From positions 248,001 to 312,000 of the forward strand of contig NZ_VEGI01000002.1 of NCBI RefSeq assembly GCF_007679325.1: DNA of 64,000 nt, given 5' to 3'. Below are positions 55,777 through 64,000 of the stretch, one piece after another (position 1 is the first letter of the stretch; every line of letters begins with the position of its first letter). Source of the stretch: Arthrobacter sp. U41 (lineage in GTDB: Bacteria > Actinomycetota > Actinomycetes > Actinomycetales > Micrococcaceae). A program made the position numbers and the translations under genes. The notes beneath the pieces were generated by a model. That model had not been told where the DNA came from and did not search any database. It saw nothing but the letters and a program-made list of their open reading frames with translations.

Positions 55777-55808
55777 AAAGAACCCCGGTCCGAAGACCGG
55801 GGTTCTTT
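55777..55808. terminator. 14-bp hairpin terminator between tetR and tRNA-Leu
   Basis: AAAGAACCCCGGTC (55777-55790) pairs perfectly with GACCGGGGTTCTTT (55795-55808) around the tetraloop CGAA. The A/T ends give T-tracts on both strands, so it probably terminates both the TetR gene and the minus-strand tRNA. Confidence 0.92.
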
Positions 55809-55818
55809 CCATGTTGCG

Positions 55819-55901
55819 TGCGCGAGGGGGGATTTGAACCCCCACGCCCTTTCGGACACTGGCACCTGAAGCCAGCGCGTCTGCCGTTCCGCCACTCGCG
55901 C
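55819..55901 (-). tRNA. tRNA-Leu (anticodon CAG)
   Basis: An 83-nt class II tRNA on the minus strand. The acceptor stem is GCGCGAG with CTCGCGC, the D-arm carries GGCGGAACGGCAGACGC, the anticodon stem is CTGGC/GCCAG with loop TTCAGGT (anticodon CAG), and the T-arm is GGGGGTTCAAATCCCCC. Discriminator base is A. CCA is not encoded. A tRNA-Leu beside fhaA is a common arrangement in actinobacteria. Confidence 0.95.
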
Positions 55902-56344
55902 GCAACTTCTTCCACTCAATCGGGGCCCGGAATCCGGCCCGCCAACCTCGTAAAAGCAGCGAGATCAAGCATAACGGACAATTGCTGGAAAACACCAATC
56001 GGCCCCCGGAGGGCCAGCGGAGGAGGGGCCGAAGGGACCGTGCGCGGCCGGGAACGGCCCGCGCCCACCCGTTGCCCGGCGCGGCGCGGCACGCGCACGG
56101 GAGCCGGTCCAGCGCAGCTGAAGCATGCGCGCCCGTACAGCGATGCGCTGCGGTGTCAGCGCACGTCAGCGGCCGTCCGGCGCAATTTCCCGGCACGGAG
56201 TGGCGACGCGCATTAAGGCCATTCCCAGACTCGCCCAGTAGTATCTGATGTAGGAGTGCCCGTAACCAGCGGGCTCCCGCACATGTGGGAAACCGAGTTC
56301 CGGAACGAACGCTGCCCTGCAGCCGTCACGAAAGGAGAAGGACC
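55902..56344. other. 443-bp intergenic region upstream of fhaA
   Basis: No supportable gene lies here. It must hold the tRNA-Leu promoter (right to left) and the promoter of the fhaA operon (left to right). A TAGTAT at about 56235-56240 is a weak -10 candidate for the latter. GC-rich runs (GGCGCGGCGCGGC) at about 56077-56089 have no clear pairing partner. I see nothing else. Confidence 0.5.
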
Positions 56345-57091
56345 ATGGGATTGCTGGACAAAGTCGAGCGCGGCATCGAAAAGGCCGTCCGCGGAGTCTT
56401 CTCCACCGGTTCTCGTGCCCAGGTGGAGCCTGTCGAAATCGCCAGCCACCTGCGCCGCGAGGTGGACAACAAAGCCATCACCATCGCCGCGGGACGGACC
56501 CTGGCCCCCAACGTCTTCGATGTCCTCCTCAGTGACGATGATTTCCAGCGGGCCCAGGAATGGGGCACCCCGCTGGCCGAAGAACTCTGCGACGTCGTCA
56601 TCAACCACGTGCGCAGCCAGGGCTACACGCTTCAGGGTCCGGTCCGGATCAGCTTCCGCCGTGACGAGGCGCGCCGGGCCGGCGACTTCGAAATCAAGTC
56701 GCGGACCGAAAAGTCCCCCGCTGCCTCCGCGCCGGAACAGCCGGTGCATGGCGGCATGCCTGCCGCGCCGACGCGCCAGCCCGCCCGGATGCAGCCCGTG
56801 CTGGACATTGACGGGCAGCGCTACTCCTTGAACGCACCGTCGATCGTCCTGGGACGCTCCTCCGAGGCGGACATCCTGATTGATGACACCGGCGTTTCCC
56901 GCCGTCATCTGGAAATCCGCACGGGATCAGGCACAGCCCAGGCCGTTGATCTTGGCTCGACGAACGGCAGTTACGTCAACGGCCACAAGGTCGTGGGTTC
57001 CTCGGAACTCACCGACGGCTCCACCATCACGATGGGACGGACCAAGATCATCTACCGCCTTTTGCCCGCCAACCCAGGCGGCCGCCAGTGA
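56345..57091 (+). CDS. fhaA: FHA domain protein FhaA (DUF3662 + FHA)
   Basis: A 248-residue cytosolic protein. The N-terminal DUF3662 domain (about residues 1-120) begins MGLLDKVERGIEKAVRGVF. The C-terminal FHA domain, which binds phosphothreonine, has LGRSSEADILID, SRRHLEI and LGSTNGSYVNG. The linker is Pro/Ala-rich. In mycobacteria FhaA interacts with the kinase PknB and the flippase MurJ, linking signalling to peptidoglycan synthesis. GGAGAAGGA precedes the ATG. It overlaps fhaB by 4 bp. Confidence 0.94.
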   Translation: MGLLDKVERGIEKAVRGVFSTGSRAQVEPVEIASHLRREVDNKAITIAAGRTLAPNVFDVLLSDDDFQRAQEWGTPLAEELCDVVINHVRSQGYTLQGPVRISFRRDEARRAGDFEIKSRTEKSPAASAPEQPVHGGMPAAPTRQPARMQPVLDIDGQRYSLNAPSIVLGRSSEADILIDDTGVSRRHLEIRTGSGTAQAVDLGSTNGSYVNGHKVVGSSELTDGSTITMGRTKIIYRLLPANPGGRQ

Positions 57092-57567
57092 GCGAACTGA
57101 CCATCACCGCACTGCGCTTTGGATTCCTGCTGCTCCTGTGGGTACTGATCTTCAGCATTGTTGCGGCCATGCGCCGCGACCTCATGATTGGCCGCAAGGC
57201 AGCAGCGGGCGCACCGACGGCCCGGCAGGTACGCAAGAATCCGTCCCTGGCCGAGCCGGCCGCCCCCGTCCGGCAGCAGCCCCGGCAACTCGTGGTGACC
57301 GAAGGACCGCTCAAGGGCACCACCATCGCGCTGGCGGCCAGCCCCATCCTGCTCGGCCGCGCCCAGGAGGCTACCCTCGTCCTGGAGGATGACTATGCCT
57401 CCGGGCGCCATGCCAGGCTGTTTCCCCAGGGAAGCCGCTGGTTCATCGAAGATCTTGGCTCGACCAACGGCACCTATCTGGCCGATCAGCAGCTCACCAG
57501 GGCCCTTCCCGTGGAGCTCGGTGTCCCCGTGAGAATCGGCAAGACGGTCATCGAATTGAGGCCGTAG
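57088..57567 (+). CDS. fhaB: membrane-anchored FHA domain protein FhaB/FipA
   Basis: A 159-residue protein with one N-terminal membrane segment (FGFLLLLWVLIFSIVAAM) and a cytosolic FHA domain after about residue 70 (LLGRAQEATLVLEDDYASGRHARL, LGSTNGTYL). It reads phosphothreonines made by the operon's kinase; in mycobacteria it acts in division with FtsZ/FtsQ. It starts at GTG overlapping the fhaA stop (GTGA) and ends 2 bp before pstP. Confidence 0.94.
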   Translation: MSELTITALRFGFLLLLWVLIFSIVAAMRRDLMIGRKAAAGAPTARQVRKNPSLAEPAAPVRQQPRQLVVTEGPLKGTTIALAASPILLGRAQEATLVLEDDYASGRHARLFPQGSRWFIEDLGSTNGTYLADQQLTRALPVELGVPVRIGKTVIELRP

Positions 57568-57569
57568 CC

Positions 57570-59381
57570 GTGGCTGCCCCGGATTTGCCCGCAGACAGGG
57601 CCGAAGGCAACACGCCTGCCCTGACGCGGCCGCTCATCATGCGCTATGCCGCGCGCTCCGACGTCGGACGTGTACGCGCGAAAAACGACGACTCCGCGTA
57701 TGTGGGCCGCCACCTCGCCGTCGTCGCCGACGGCATGGGCGGACACGCCGGCGGCGACGTGGCTTCCGCCGCCACGGTGTTGGACATGATCCATCTCGAC
57801 ACGGACGACTACGACGGCGACGCCGGCACCGTCCTGGCCGACGAGATCCAGACCGCCAATTCGCTGCTTTCCGAGCTCGTCCACATCAATCCCAAGCTGG
57901 CGGGCATGGGAACCACCGTCACGGCCCTCCTGCTGGCCGAAGGGAAACTGCATTTCGCCCACATTGGCGACTCCCGCGCCTACCGGCTGCGCAACGGCGA
58001 GTTCGAACAAGTCAGCGTGGACCACACGTTCGTACAGCGCCTCATCGACGAAGGCCGGCTCCGCCCCGAGGAGGCGGAATCGCACCCGCACAAAAACGTG
58101 CTGATGCGCGTCCTCGGCGACGTTGACGCCAGCCCTGAACTGGACCTGGACACGCTCGACGTCGAACCCGGTGAGCGCTGGCTGCTGTGTTCCGACGGCC
58201 TGAACTATGTGGCGGGCCACGTCGTGGAGCGCACCGTCCGCGAGACCAGGAACCTGCGCGAATGCGTCGAGCTGCTGGTCGATCTCACCCTTGAGGCCGG
58301 CGCTCCGGACAACGTCACGGTGGTGATGCTGGAAATCGCCGAACAGACCACCGACGACGTCCGCACCGCCGCCGTCGAGGTTGTCCCGGCCCCCTCATCC
58401 TCCACCGTCACCGCGACCGTGTCCGAGAACACCCCGCGGCGGTCCGGAAGCACCTTTGGGGCAGCGAAGACTGTCGAAGCACCCCGGGACACCACCGGCA
58501 ACGCAGCGGTACAGAGCGCCGGCAGGACTGCAGGGGCCGCGACCACCAGCGAATCCGCAGCCCCCGCCGCGTCTAATACGGAAGCGACGGCTGAGGCGGG
58601 CGCCGCTGAAGAGCCGGCCGACAGCACCTCCGACAAGGGAGAACCCGCAACGTCCACGGATCCGCACCTGGGTGAGCATCTTTCTGCCGAGGTACTCCGC
58701 GAGGAACTTGCCGGCCGCCCCCACGAACTCGTCGGGGCTGCGGCCGCGGCCGCGGAATCCGGTTCCATCCCCACCATCCCGGGGCGTACCATGGCCCGGC
58801 GGGCAGCCACCGTACTGACCCACAAGTCGGAGCAAGCGCGGGAAGAGGCCGAAGAGTACAAGCCTGCCGGCCGGCCCCGCCGCTGGGTGACAGTCGCCAT
58901 CGCAGCGTCCATCGCGACACTGATCACGGTGGGTCTCTGGCTCGGCTATGCCTGGACCCAGACGCGTTACTACATCGGAGAGCACAACCAGCACGTGGCC
59001 ATCTACAACGGGGTCTCCCAGCGCCTGGGGCCCATCCAGCTTTCCACCCTCGAAGCGGAGACCGAGATCCGGATGTCTGATCTCCCCGAATTCTCCCAGC
59101 AGCGGGTCCGCCAGACCGTGCCGGCCCGGGATCTTTATGACGCCCAGCGGATCGTGAAAAACCTGGAGCGCACCGGCACCACCGCCCCCGCGGACGAGTG
59201 CATCACCGCGTCCCCGTCCCCGTCCACTGCCACGCCGTCAGCGACAGCGACAGCGACAGCGAGTCCCAAAACCACGGCCAGCCCGAGCGCCACGGCCAGC
59301 CCCGGCAACACAGCGAGCCCCGGCGCAGCCGGTTCACCCTCGCCCTCGCCCACCGCGCCGATTTGCGAGGCGGGCCAATGA
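57570..59381 (+). CDS. pstP: PP2C-type Ser/Thr phosphatase PstP
   Basis: A 603-residue membrane protein. The N-terminal PP2C domain (about residues 24-255) has the metal-site motifs ADGMGGHAGGD, GMGTTVTAL, HIGDSRAYRL, LCSDGL and GAPDNVTVV. A long Ala/Thr/Glu-rich linker of roughly 180 residues follows, then one membrane segment (VAIAASIATLITVGLWLGYA) and an outer Thr/Ser/Pro-rich tail. It dephosphorylates targets of the operon's kinase. It starts at GTG. It is longer than mycobacterial PstP (about 510), mainly through the linker and the low-complexity tail. Confidence 0.94.
   Translation: MAAPDLPADRAEGNTPALTRPLIMRYAARSDVGRVRAKNDDSAYVGRHLAVVADGMGGHAGGDVASAATVLDMIHLDTDDYDGDAGTVLADEIQTANSLLSELVHINPKLAGMGTTVTALLLAEGKLHFAHIGDSRAYRLRNGEFEQVSVDHTFVQRLIDEGRLRPEEAESHPHKNVLMRVLGDVDASPELDLDTLDVEPGERWLLCSDGLNYVAGHVVERTVRETRNLRECVELLVDLTLEAGAPDNVTVVMLEIAEQTTDDVRTAAVEVVPAPSSSTVTATVSENTPRRSGSTFGAAKTVEAPRDTTGNAAVQSAGRTAGAATTSESAAPAASNTEATAEAGAAEEPADSTSDKGEPATSTDPHLGEHLSAEVLREELAGRPHELVGAAAAAAESGSIPTIPGRTMARRAATVLTHKSEQAREEAEEYKPAGRPRRWVTVAIAASIATLITVGLWLGYAWTQTRYYIGEHNQHVAIYNGVSQRLGPIQLSTLEAETEIRMSDLPEFSQQRVRQTVPARDLYDAQRIVKNLERTGTTAPADECITASPSPSTATPSATATATASPKTTASPSATASPGNTASPGAAGSPSPSPTAPICEAGQ
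59239..59262 (+). repeat. hexanucleotide repeat (CAGCGA)4 inside pstP
   Basis: Four perfect copies of CAGCGA, in frame and encoding alternating Ala-Thr in the extracellular tail of PstP. Length change by whole hexamers would keep the frame, so tail length could vary between strains. Confidence 0.85.
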
Positions 59382-60829
59382 CACCCATCGACACAACCCC
59401 CAAGCCGCGCCGGAACGTCGAACTGGTCCTCCTCGTGCTGGCCCTCTCTGTCGGCATCGGCGCGAATGCCCTCGTCGGCGTGGACCAGCAGAAGGCGTTC
59501 GACGCCGATTTCTGGTTCCAGTCGAGCCTGCTCGCCGCTGCAGCCCTCGCCTTCCACCTCGTGCTGCGCTTCCGCGCTAAATATGCCGATCCGGTAATAC
59601 TTCCGCTGGTGGTGGCCCTCAATGGACTCGGCCTGGCCATGATCCACCGGCTGGACCGCGTCGGCGAAGACACGGGCAATAACCAGCTGCGGTGGACCCT
59701 GGTCGCGATGGCGGTCTCGATTGCCGTGATCTGGTTCCTCAAGGACCACCGGATCCTCCGTCGCTTCACCTACATCTCCCTGGCGGTCAGCGCGGTCCTC
59801 CTGATCCTGCCGCTGGTTCCGGGCATATCGGCCGGCGAGATCCTCGGGGCGCGGGTGTGGATCAAGTTCGGCTCCATGACCTTCCAGCCTGGTGAAATCG
59901 CCAAGATCACGCTCGCCATATTCTTCGCCGGGTATCTTTCCTCCAACCGGGATCTCATCCTGCTGGCCGGGCGGAAAGTCGGCCCCATCCAGTTCCCGCG
60001 GTTCAAGGACATGGGCCCCATGATCGCCGCGTGGCTGGTGAGCATCGGCGTCCTGATTTTCCAGCGGGACCTTGGTTCCTCCATCCTGTTCTTCGGCCTT
60101 TTCCTCGTCATGATCTACGTGGCCACCAGCCGCATCAGCTGGGTCATCATCGGCGTCGGGCTCATTGCGGTCGGCGGATTCGTGGCCTCCCGCGTTTTCT
60201 CCCACGTTGCGCTGCGCATTGACGGGTGGCTGAACGCGTTCACCGACGAGGTCTACGGACGCGAGTTCGGCGGCAGCCTTCAGATCGTGGAGGGCCTGTT
60301 CGGCATGGCCAACGGTGGGCTAGTGGGCACCGGCCTCGGGCAGGGGCGCCCCAACCTGGTTCCGTTCGCCAACAGCGACATGATTATCGCCTCTTTCGGT
60401 GAGGAACTGGGCCTGATCGGGCTGTTCGCGATCGTCCTGATGTACCTTCTGCTCTTCACCCGGGGCTTCCGCGCCGCGCTCGGCACCCGGGACGCCTTCG
60501 GGAAGCTGCTGGCCACCGGGCTCTCCTTTGCTATCGCGCTGCAGTGCTTCGTAGTGATCGGCGGCGTCACGCGGCTCATTCCGCTGACCGGCCTCACCAC
60601 CCCGTTCCTCGCGGCCGGCGGGTCCTCGCTGCTGGCCAACTGGATCATCGTCGGACTGCTGCTGATGATCTCGCACACAGCCCGCGGCCCGGTGGACACC
60701 ACCCCGCTGGCTCCGGGCGAAGAACCCGACGGACAGAAAGTAACTCCTGCCATGCCATCGAAGCCGGCCGCCCTTCCCGGAAGCGGGCGGAACAATCCGG
60801 ACGCTCCCACCGAGGCGGTGAAGCTGTGA
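59378..60829 (+). CDS. rodA: RodA/FtsW family peptidoglycan polymerase (SEDS)
   Basis: A 483-residue inner-membrane glycosyltransferase with about ten membrane segments. SEDS motifs are FQPGEIAKITLAIFFAGYL, QRDLGSSILFFGLFLVMIY, GMANGGLVGTGLGQG and ANSDMIIASFGEELGLIG. It polymerises lipid II and pairs with the PBP encoded next. It starts at ATG overlapping the pstP stop (ATGA) and ends with a GTGA overlap. Confidence 0.95.
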   Translation: MTPIDTTPKPRRNVELVLLVLALSVGIGANALVGVDQQKAFDADFWFQSSLLAAAALAFHLVLRFRAKYADPVILPLVVALNGLGLAMIHRLDRVGEDTGNNQLRWTLVAMAVSIAVIWFLKDHRILRRFTYISLAVSAVLLILPLVPGISAGEILGARVWIKFGSMTFQPGEIAKITLAIFFAGYLSSNRDLILLAGRKVGPIQFPRFKDMGPMIAAWLVSIGVLIFQRDLGSSILFFGLFLVMIYVATSRISWVIIGVGLIAVGGFVASRVFSHVALRIDGWLNAFTDEVYGREFGGSLQIVEGLFGMANGGLVGTGLGQGRPNLVPFANSDMIIASFGEELGLIGLFAIVLMYLLLFTRGFRAALGTRDAFGKLLATGLSFAIALQCFVVIGGVTRLIPLTGLTTPFLAAGGSSLLANWIIVGLLLMISHTARGPVDTTPLAPGEEPDGQKVTPAMPSKPAALPGSGRNNPDAPTEAVKL

Positions 60830-62283
60830 ACGAGGCCATTCGCAACTCCTGGATCGCCGCGATCGCCATGTTCGTGCTGATCTTCGGCGCCCTCAGCTAC
60901 GTGCAGGTGATCGGTGCGGACGATCTTGAGGCCAACGCCTGGAACAAACGCACCCTCCTGCAGAACTACTGCAATGACCGGGGCGCGATCATCGTCGGCG
61001 GCAAACCGGTGGCCGAGTCCGTGCCTGCCGCGGAGACCTGCAAGTTCCAGCGCACCTACACGCAGCCGGAGCCGTATGCCGGGATCACCGGCTACTTCTC
61101 CAGGAGCTTCGGGGCAACCGGGCTGGAGAGCACGATGTCCGAGGAGTTGGCCGGCAGCTCGGACCAGCAGTTCCTGGACCGGGTCGGCCAGCTCTTCCTG
61201 GGCAACCAGCCCAAGGGTGCCTCCGTGGAGCTCACGCTCGATCCCGAGATCCAGCAGCTCGCGTTCGACCTCATCCCGGAAGGCCAGCGCGGATCGATCG
61301 TGGTGACCAATCCAAAAACTGGCGAGATCATCGCCATGGTGTCCAAACCTTCCTATGACCCCAACCTGATCGCCACTCATGACCCGGTGGCCGAGGCCGC
61401 CAACTTCGCCGAGCTGAACAAGGTGCCCGGCATCAACCTGAACCAGAACGTCAGCGGCCCCACCGGGGAGTTGCTGGCACCGGGATCCGTCTTCAAGATC
61501 ATCGACACGTCCGCGGCGCTCAAATCGGGGAAGTACAACAAGGACAGCATCCTGCCCAACCCGGCAGAAATGTCATTCCCGGGCATCGACTACACGCTGC
61601 CCAACTACGCCGGCGGTAACTGCTATACCCGCGATACCGCGACTTTTGCTTTCGCACTGCAGCAGTCATGCAACACGCCGTTCGCCAGCATCGCCCTGGA
61701 CCTGAATCAGCAGGCCATTGCGGACGAGGCGGAAAAGTTCGGCTTCGGCCAGGACTTCGGCGCCCAGCTGAAGCTGGACTCCGCCCCGAGTTTCTTCCCG
61801 GACGAAGAGCTGGATGACGCCAGCCTGGCGCAGTCCTCGATCGGCCAGCGCGACGTCCGCGCCACGCCGCTCCAGATCAATCAGATGACGGCCGCGATCG
61901 CCAATGACGGGGTGCAGATGCAGCCGAGCCTGATCAAGGCCGTGCGTTCCCCGGATTTGCGTCCGATCAGCGAGCCGGAACCCCAGGTCCTGCGGACCTC
62001 CACAACGCCGGACATCGCCCGTCAGATCAACGAGTGGATGGTCAGCGTCGTCAGTGAAGGCATTGGCCGCGGCGCGGCCGTGCCGGGCGTCGAGGTGGCC
62101 GGCAAGACCGGCACCGCGGAGCTTGGCGACGGCCTGAACAACTCATGGTTTACCGGGTTCGCCCCGGCGAATGACCCGCAGGTGGCTGTGACTATCGTCA
62201 TGGAGGGCGTAGACATCACCACCGGCGCACAGCTAACCAGTCCGAATGCGAAGAAGATTTTTGAGGCGGTGTTGAATAAGTGA
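60826..62283 (+). CDS. pbpA: class B penicillin-binding protein PbpA
   Basis: A 485-residue transpeptidase anchored by one N-terminal membrane segment ([22 protein letters not shown]). Catalytic motifs are SVFK (SxxK, about residue 225), SCN (SxN, in QQSCNTPF) and KTG (GKTGTAELG). It cross-links peptidoglycan made by the neighbouring RodA. It starts at GTG within a GTGA overlap and itself overlaps the kinase start by 4 bp. Confidence 0.95.
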   Translation: MNEAIRNSWIAAIAMFVLIFGALSYVQVIGADDLEANAWNKRTLLQNYCNDRGAIIVGGKPVAESVPAAETCKFQRTYTQPEPYAGITGYFSRSFGATGLESTMSEELAGSSDQQFLDRVGQLFLGNQPKGASVELTLDPEIQQLAFDLIPEGQRGSIVVTNPKTGEIIAMVSKPSYDPNLIATHDPVAEAANFAELNKVPGINLNQNVSGPTGELLAPGSVFKIIDTSAALKSGKYNKDSILPNPAEMSFPGIDYTLPNYAGGNCYTRDTATFAFALQQSCNTPFASIALDLNQQAIADEAEKFGFGQDFGAQLKLDSAPSFFPDEELDDASLAQSSIGQRDVRATPLQINQMTAAIANDGVQMQPSLIKAVRSPDLRPISEPEPQVLRTSTTPDIARQINEWMVSVVSEGIGRGAAVPGVEVAGKTGTAELGDGLNNSWFTGFAPANDPQVAVTIVMEGVDITTGAQLTSPNAKKIFEAVLNK

Positions 62284-64000
62284 GGCCTTCATCAGGAATC
62301 ACCCTCGGCGGCAGATTCCAGCTGACCACGCGCATTGCGATCGGTGGCATGGGAGAAGTCTGGAAAGCCAAAGACCTGATCCTTGGCCGCATCGTCGCCA
62401 TTAAGGTGCTCAAGGAGGAGTACACGGGTGACCCCGGCTTCCTTCAGCGGTTCCGCGCCGAGGCACGCCACACCGCGCTCCTCAATCACGTGGGCATCGC
62501 CAACGTCTTTGACTATGGCGAGGAAGAAGGTTCCGCGTACCTGGTCATGGAACTGGTCCCCGGCCAGCCGCTGAGCAGCATCATCGAACACGAACAGGTA
62601 CTGTCGCCGGACCGTACCCTGTCCATGATCGCGCAGACGGCGCGCGCCCTCTCGGTGGCCCATGCGCAGGGCCTCGTCCACCGCGACATCAAGCCCGGCA
62701 ACCTCCTGATCACCCCGGACGGCCGCGTCAAGGTCACGGACTTCGGCATCGCCCGCCTGGCCGACCAGGTCCCGCTGACCCAGACCGGGCAGGTGATGGG
62801 CACTGCCCAGTACCTGGCCCCGGAGCAGGCCACCGGCCAGCTGGCCACCGGCGCCTCGGACATCTACGCCCTCGGCGTGATCGGCTATGAGTGCCTCACC
62901 GGGCACCGTCCGTTCTCCGGGGAATCCCAGATCGCCATCGCGCTGGCCCAGGTCAACGACGCCCCGCCGCCGCTGCCGGAAACCCTGCCGAAGCCTGTCC
63001 GCGCCCTGCTGATGTCCATGCTGGCGAAGGATCCCAAGAACCGCCCGGCGGACGCGCTCAAACTGTCCGAGGCCGCCGAGGCCATCCGCAACGGTGACAT
63101 CGCCGCAGCACACGCCGCCGTTCCGGGCATGCTGCTCTTTGAGGAGGCAACCGGCCCCATCACGGCGCCGGTGGACGTTCCCACCGCTGCGACAGGTGTC
63201 ATCGGCGGGCCGGACCGGACGACGTCGGCGACCTCCGCTTTGCCGGTGGTGGGCGCCGCTGGCGCGGGCGCGGCGGCGGGTCTGGCTGCCGGTGCAGCCG
63301 CCGCCAGCGCGTACGGGGCACGCAACACGCTGTCGCGGGCGGACGCCCTCGCCGCGGAGCGCGATTGGGAACAGGAGGACGACGGCGACTACGACGAGCC
63401 GGCCGAAGAGCCTGAAAAACGCGGCCGCAGCCCCTGGACCTGGCCTCTGATCGCCCTGATCCTGCTGGTGCTGTTCTCGCTGGTGGGTATTGTTCTCACC
63501 CAGGCTGGAATCCTGTTTCCCGAAACGCCTGCGAGCAGCAGCGCCGTGACCACCAGCGCGAAGCCGACCACCACCAAAGCCTCGCCCACCTCGACCAGCC
63601 CCAGTCCCACCCCCAGCCCCACCACCACGTCCGCGCCGCCAACCCAGTCCACCCCGGCCGCGATCAACCTGATCCCGGAAGAGTACCTGGGCAAGCAGTA
63701 CAACGATGTCCGGAGTGCGCTGATCGGCCTGGGGCTGACTGTCGATGGCGCCGAGGTCTTCAACGACGCCGCTCCCGGAACCGTCGTCGACATCAACCCG
63801 TCCGGGCAGGTTCAGCCGGGCGACACAATCACTGTGAGCTACTCCAAGGGGCCGGAAACCCAGGAACCGGAAACAGTACCGGTGCCGACCCTGCAGTCGG
63901 GAGCAAGCGAGAACACCGTCCAGAAAGCCATTGAGGATGCGGGTCTGCGCTGGGCCAAGGGCGCCGACGTCGATCCGGCGAATGGCGAGGAGCCTGGCAC
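62280..64000 (+). CDS. Ser/Thr protein kinase with PASTA domains (3' end outside window)
   Basis: At least 573 codons, open to the window edge. The cytosolic kinase domain has the glycine loop [10 protein letters not shown], lysine in [21 protein letters not shown] and YLAPEQ. A juxtamembrane Ala/acidic linker follows, then one membrane segment ([22 protein letters not shown]), a Thr/Ser/Pro linker and at least one PASTA repeat from about residue 465 ([18 protein letters not shown]), with a second beginning at the edge. PASTA domains sense muropeptides or lipid II. By order it is the PknA-position kinase; whether it is PknA or PknB cannot be settled here. The start is GTG, overlapping pbpA by 4 bp. 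Confidence 0.93.
   Translation, partial: MRPSSGITLGGRFQLTTRIAIGGMGEVWKAKDLILGRIVAIKVLKEEYTGDPGFLQRFRAEARHTALLNHVGIANVFDYGEEEGSAYLVMELVPGQPLSSIIEHEQVLSPDRTLSMIAQTARALSVAHAQGLVHRDIKPGNLLITPDGRVKVTDFGIARLADQVPLTQTGQVMGTAQYLAPEQATGQLATGASDIYALGVIGYECLTGHRPFSGESQIAIALAQVNDAPPPLPETLPKPVRALLMSMLAKDPKNRPADALKLSEAAEAIRNGDIAAAHAAVPGMLLFEEATGPITAPVDVPTAATGVIGGPDRTTSATSALPVVGAAGAGAAAGLAAGAAAASAYGARNTLSRADALAAERDWEQEDDGDYDEPAEEPEKRGRSPWTWPLIALILLVLFSLVGIVLTQAGILFPETPASSSAVTTSAKPTTTKASPTSTSPSPTPSPTTTSAPPTQSTPAAINLIPEEYLGKQYNDVRSALIGLGLTVDGAEVFNDAAPGTVVDINPSGQVQPGDTITVSYSKGPETQEPETVPVPTLQSGASENTVQKAIEDAGLRWAKGADVDPANGEEPG

Noticed and set aside
55767..56216. 149-codon frame covering the terminator and tRNA-Leu
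   Set aside because: It runs through a 14-bp terminator hairpin and the tRNA gene; not compatible with coding.

Overview
The window is 64 kb of high-GC actinobacterial chromosome. Gene content, protein style and codon use best fit the Micrococcaceae, an Arthrobacter/Pseudarthrobacter/Paenarthrobacter-like soil bacterium. Reasons are the mmsAB/chvE-type sugar transporter beside araBDA, a urease operon ending in a NiCoT nickel permease, CelR/CebR-type operators, and the tRNA-Leu/fhaA/fhaB/pstP/rodA/pbpA/STPK block that actinobacteria carry near the origin. No insertion sequence, phage, CRISPR array or rRNA operon was seen. The genus is inference from content, not from a marker gene.

Layout. 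1-13.7 kb: an assortment of regulators and oxidoreductases. It holds two paralogous MmyB-type regulators (2-922 and 12764-13678), each beside an oxidoreductase; an SDR gene broken by one in-frame amber codon; a TetR/quinone-oxidoreductase divergon with two perfect 13-bp operators; a four-gene minus-strand cassette (6626 to 4511) pairing a haem-oxygenase-like diiron protein with a CDGSH Fe-S protein; a DHFR-like protein; and a UvrA-like ABC ATPase. 13.6-21.7 kb: a 5-oxoproline (pyroglutamate) island with pxpA, a fused pxpB-pxpC, a biotin carboxylase/BCCP protein, an NRAMP-like permease, a DUF1445 (YcsI) protein and two paralogous GntR/FCD regulators. A 13-bp palindrome, ATTGTTSAACAAT, occurs in both promoter regions and ties the island together. 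21.7-29.9 kb: a beta-glucoside operon (binding protein, two permeases, GH1 beta-glucosidase, LacI regulator) divergent from a large secreted beta-helix protein, with CelR/CebR-like operators between them.

29.9-40.3 kb: an L-arabinose regulon (ABC transporter, aldose epimerase, araA, araD, araB, LacI-type regulator) with three TTAGCGCTAA-like operators. 40.4-46.5 kb: complete urease operon ureABCEFGD plus nickel permease. 46.7-50.9 kb: small housekeeping or hypothetical genes, including a LysR-type effector domain without a DNA-binding domain, divergent from a DUF5997 gene. 51.0-55.8 kb: an amine-use operon (flavin amine oxidase, two-domain universal stress protein, APC permease) divergent from a TetR gene, with one inverted-repeat operator. 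55.8-64.0 kb: tRNA-Leu(CAG) and the cell-envelope/signalling operon fhaA-fhaB-pstP-rodA-pbpA-kinase. Its genes overlap by 4 bp or nearly touch, and the kinase runs off the window end.

Most of the window is catabolic, with scavenging of pyroglutamate, beta-glucans, arabinose, urea and amines. Each module has its own local repressor and recognisable operator. Start codons were chosen from ribosome-binding sites, operon overlaps and family alignment by eye. No database search was possible.
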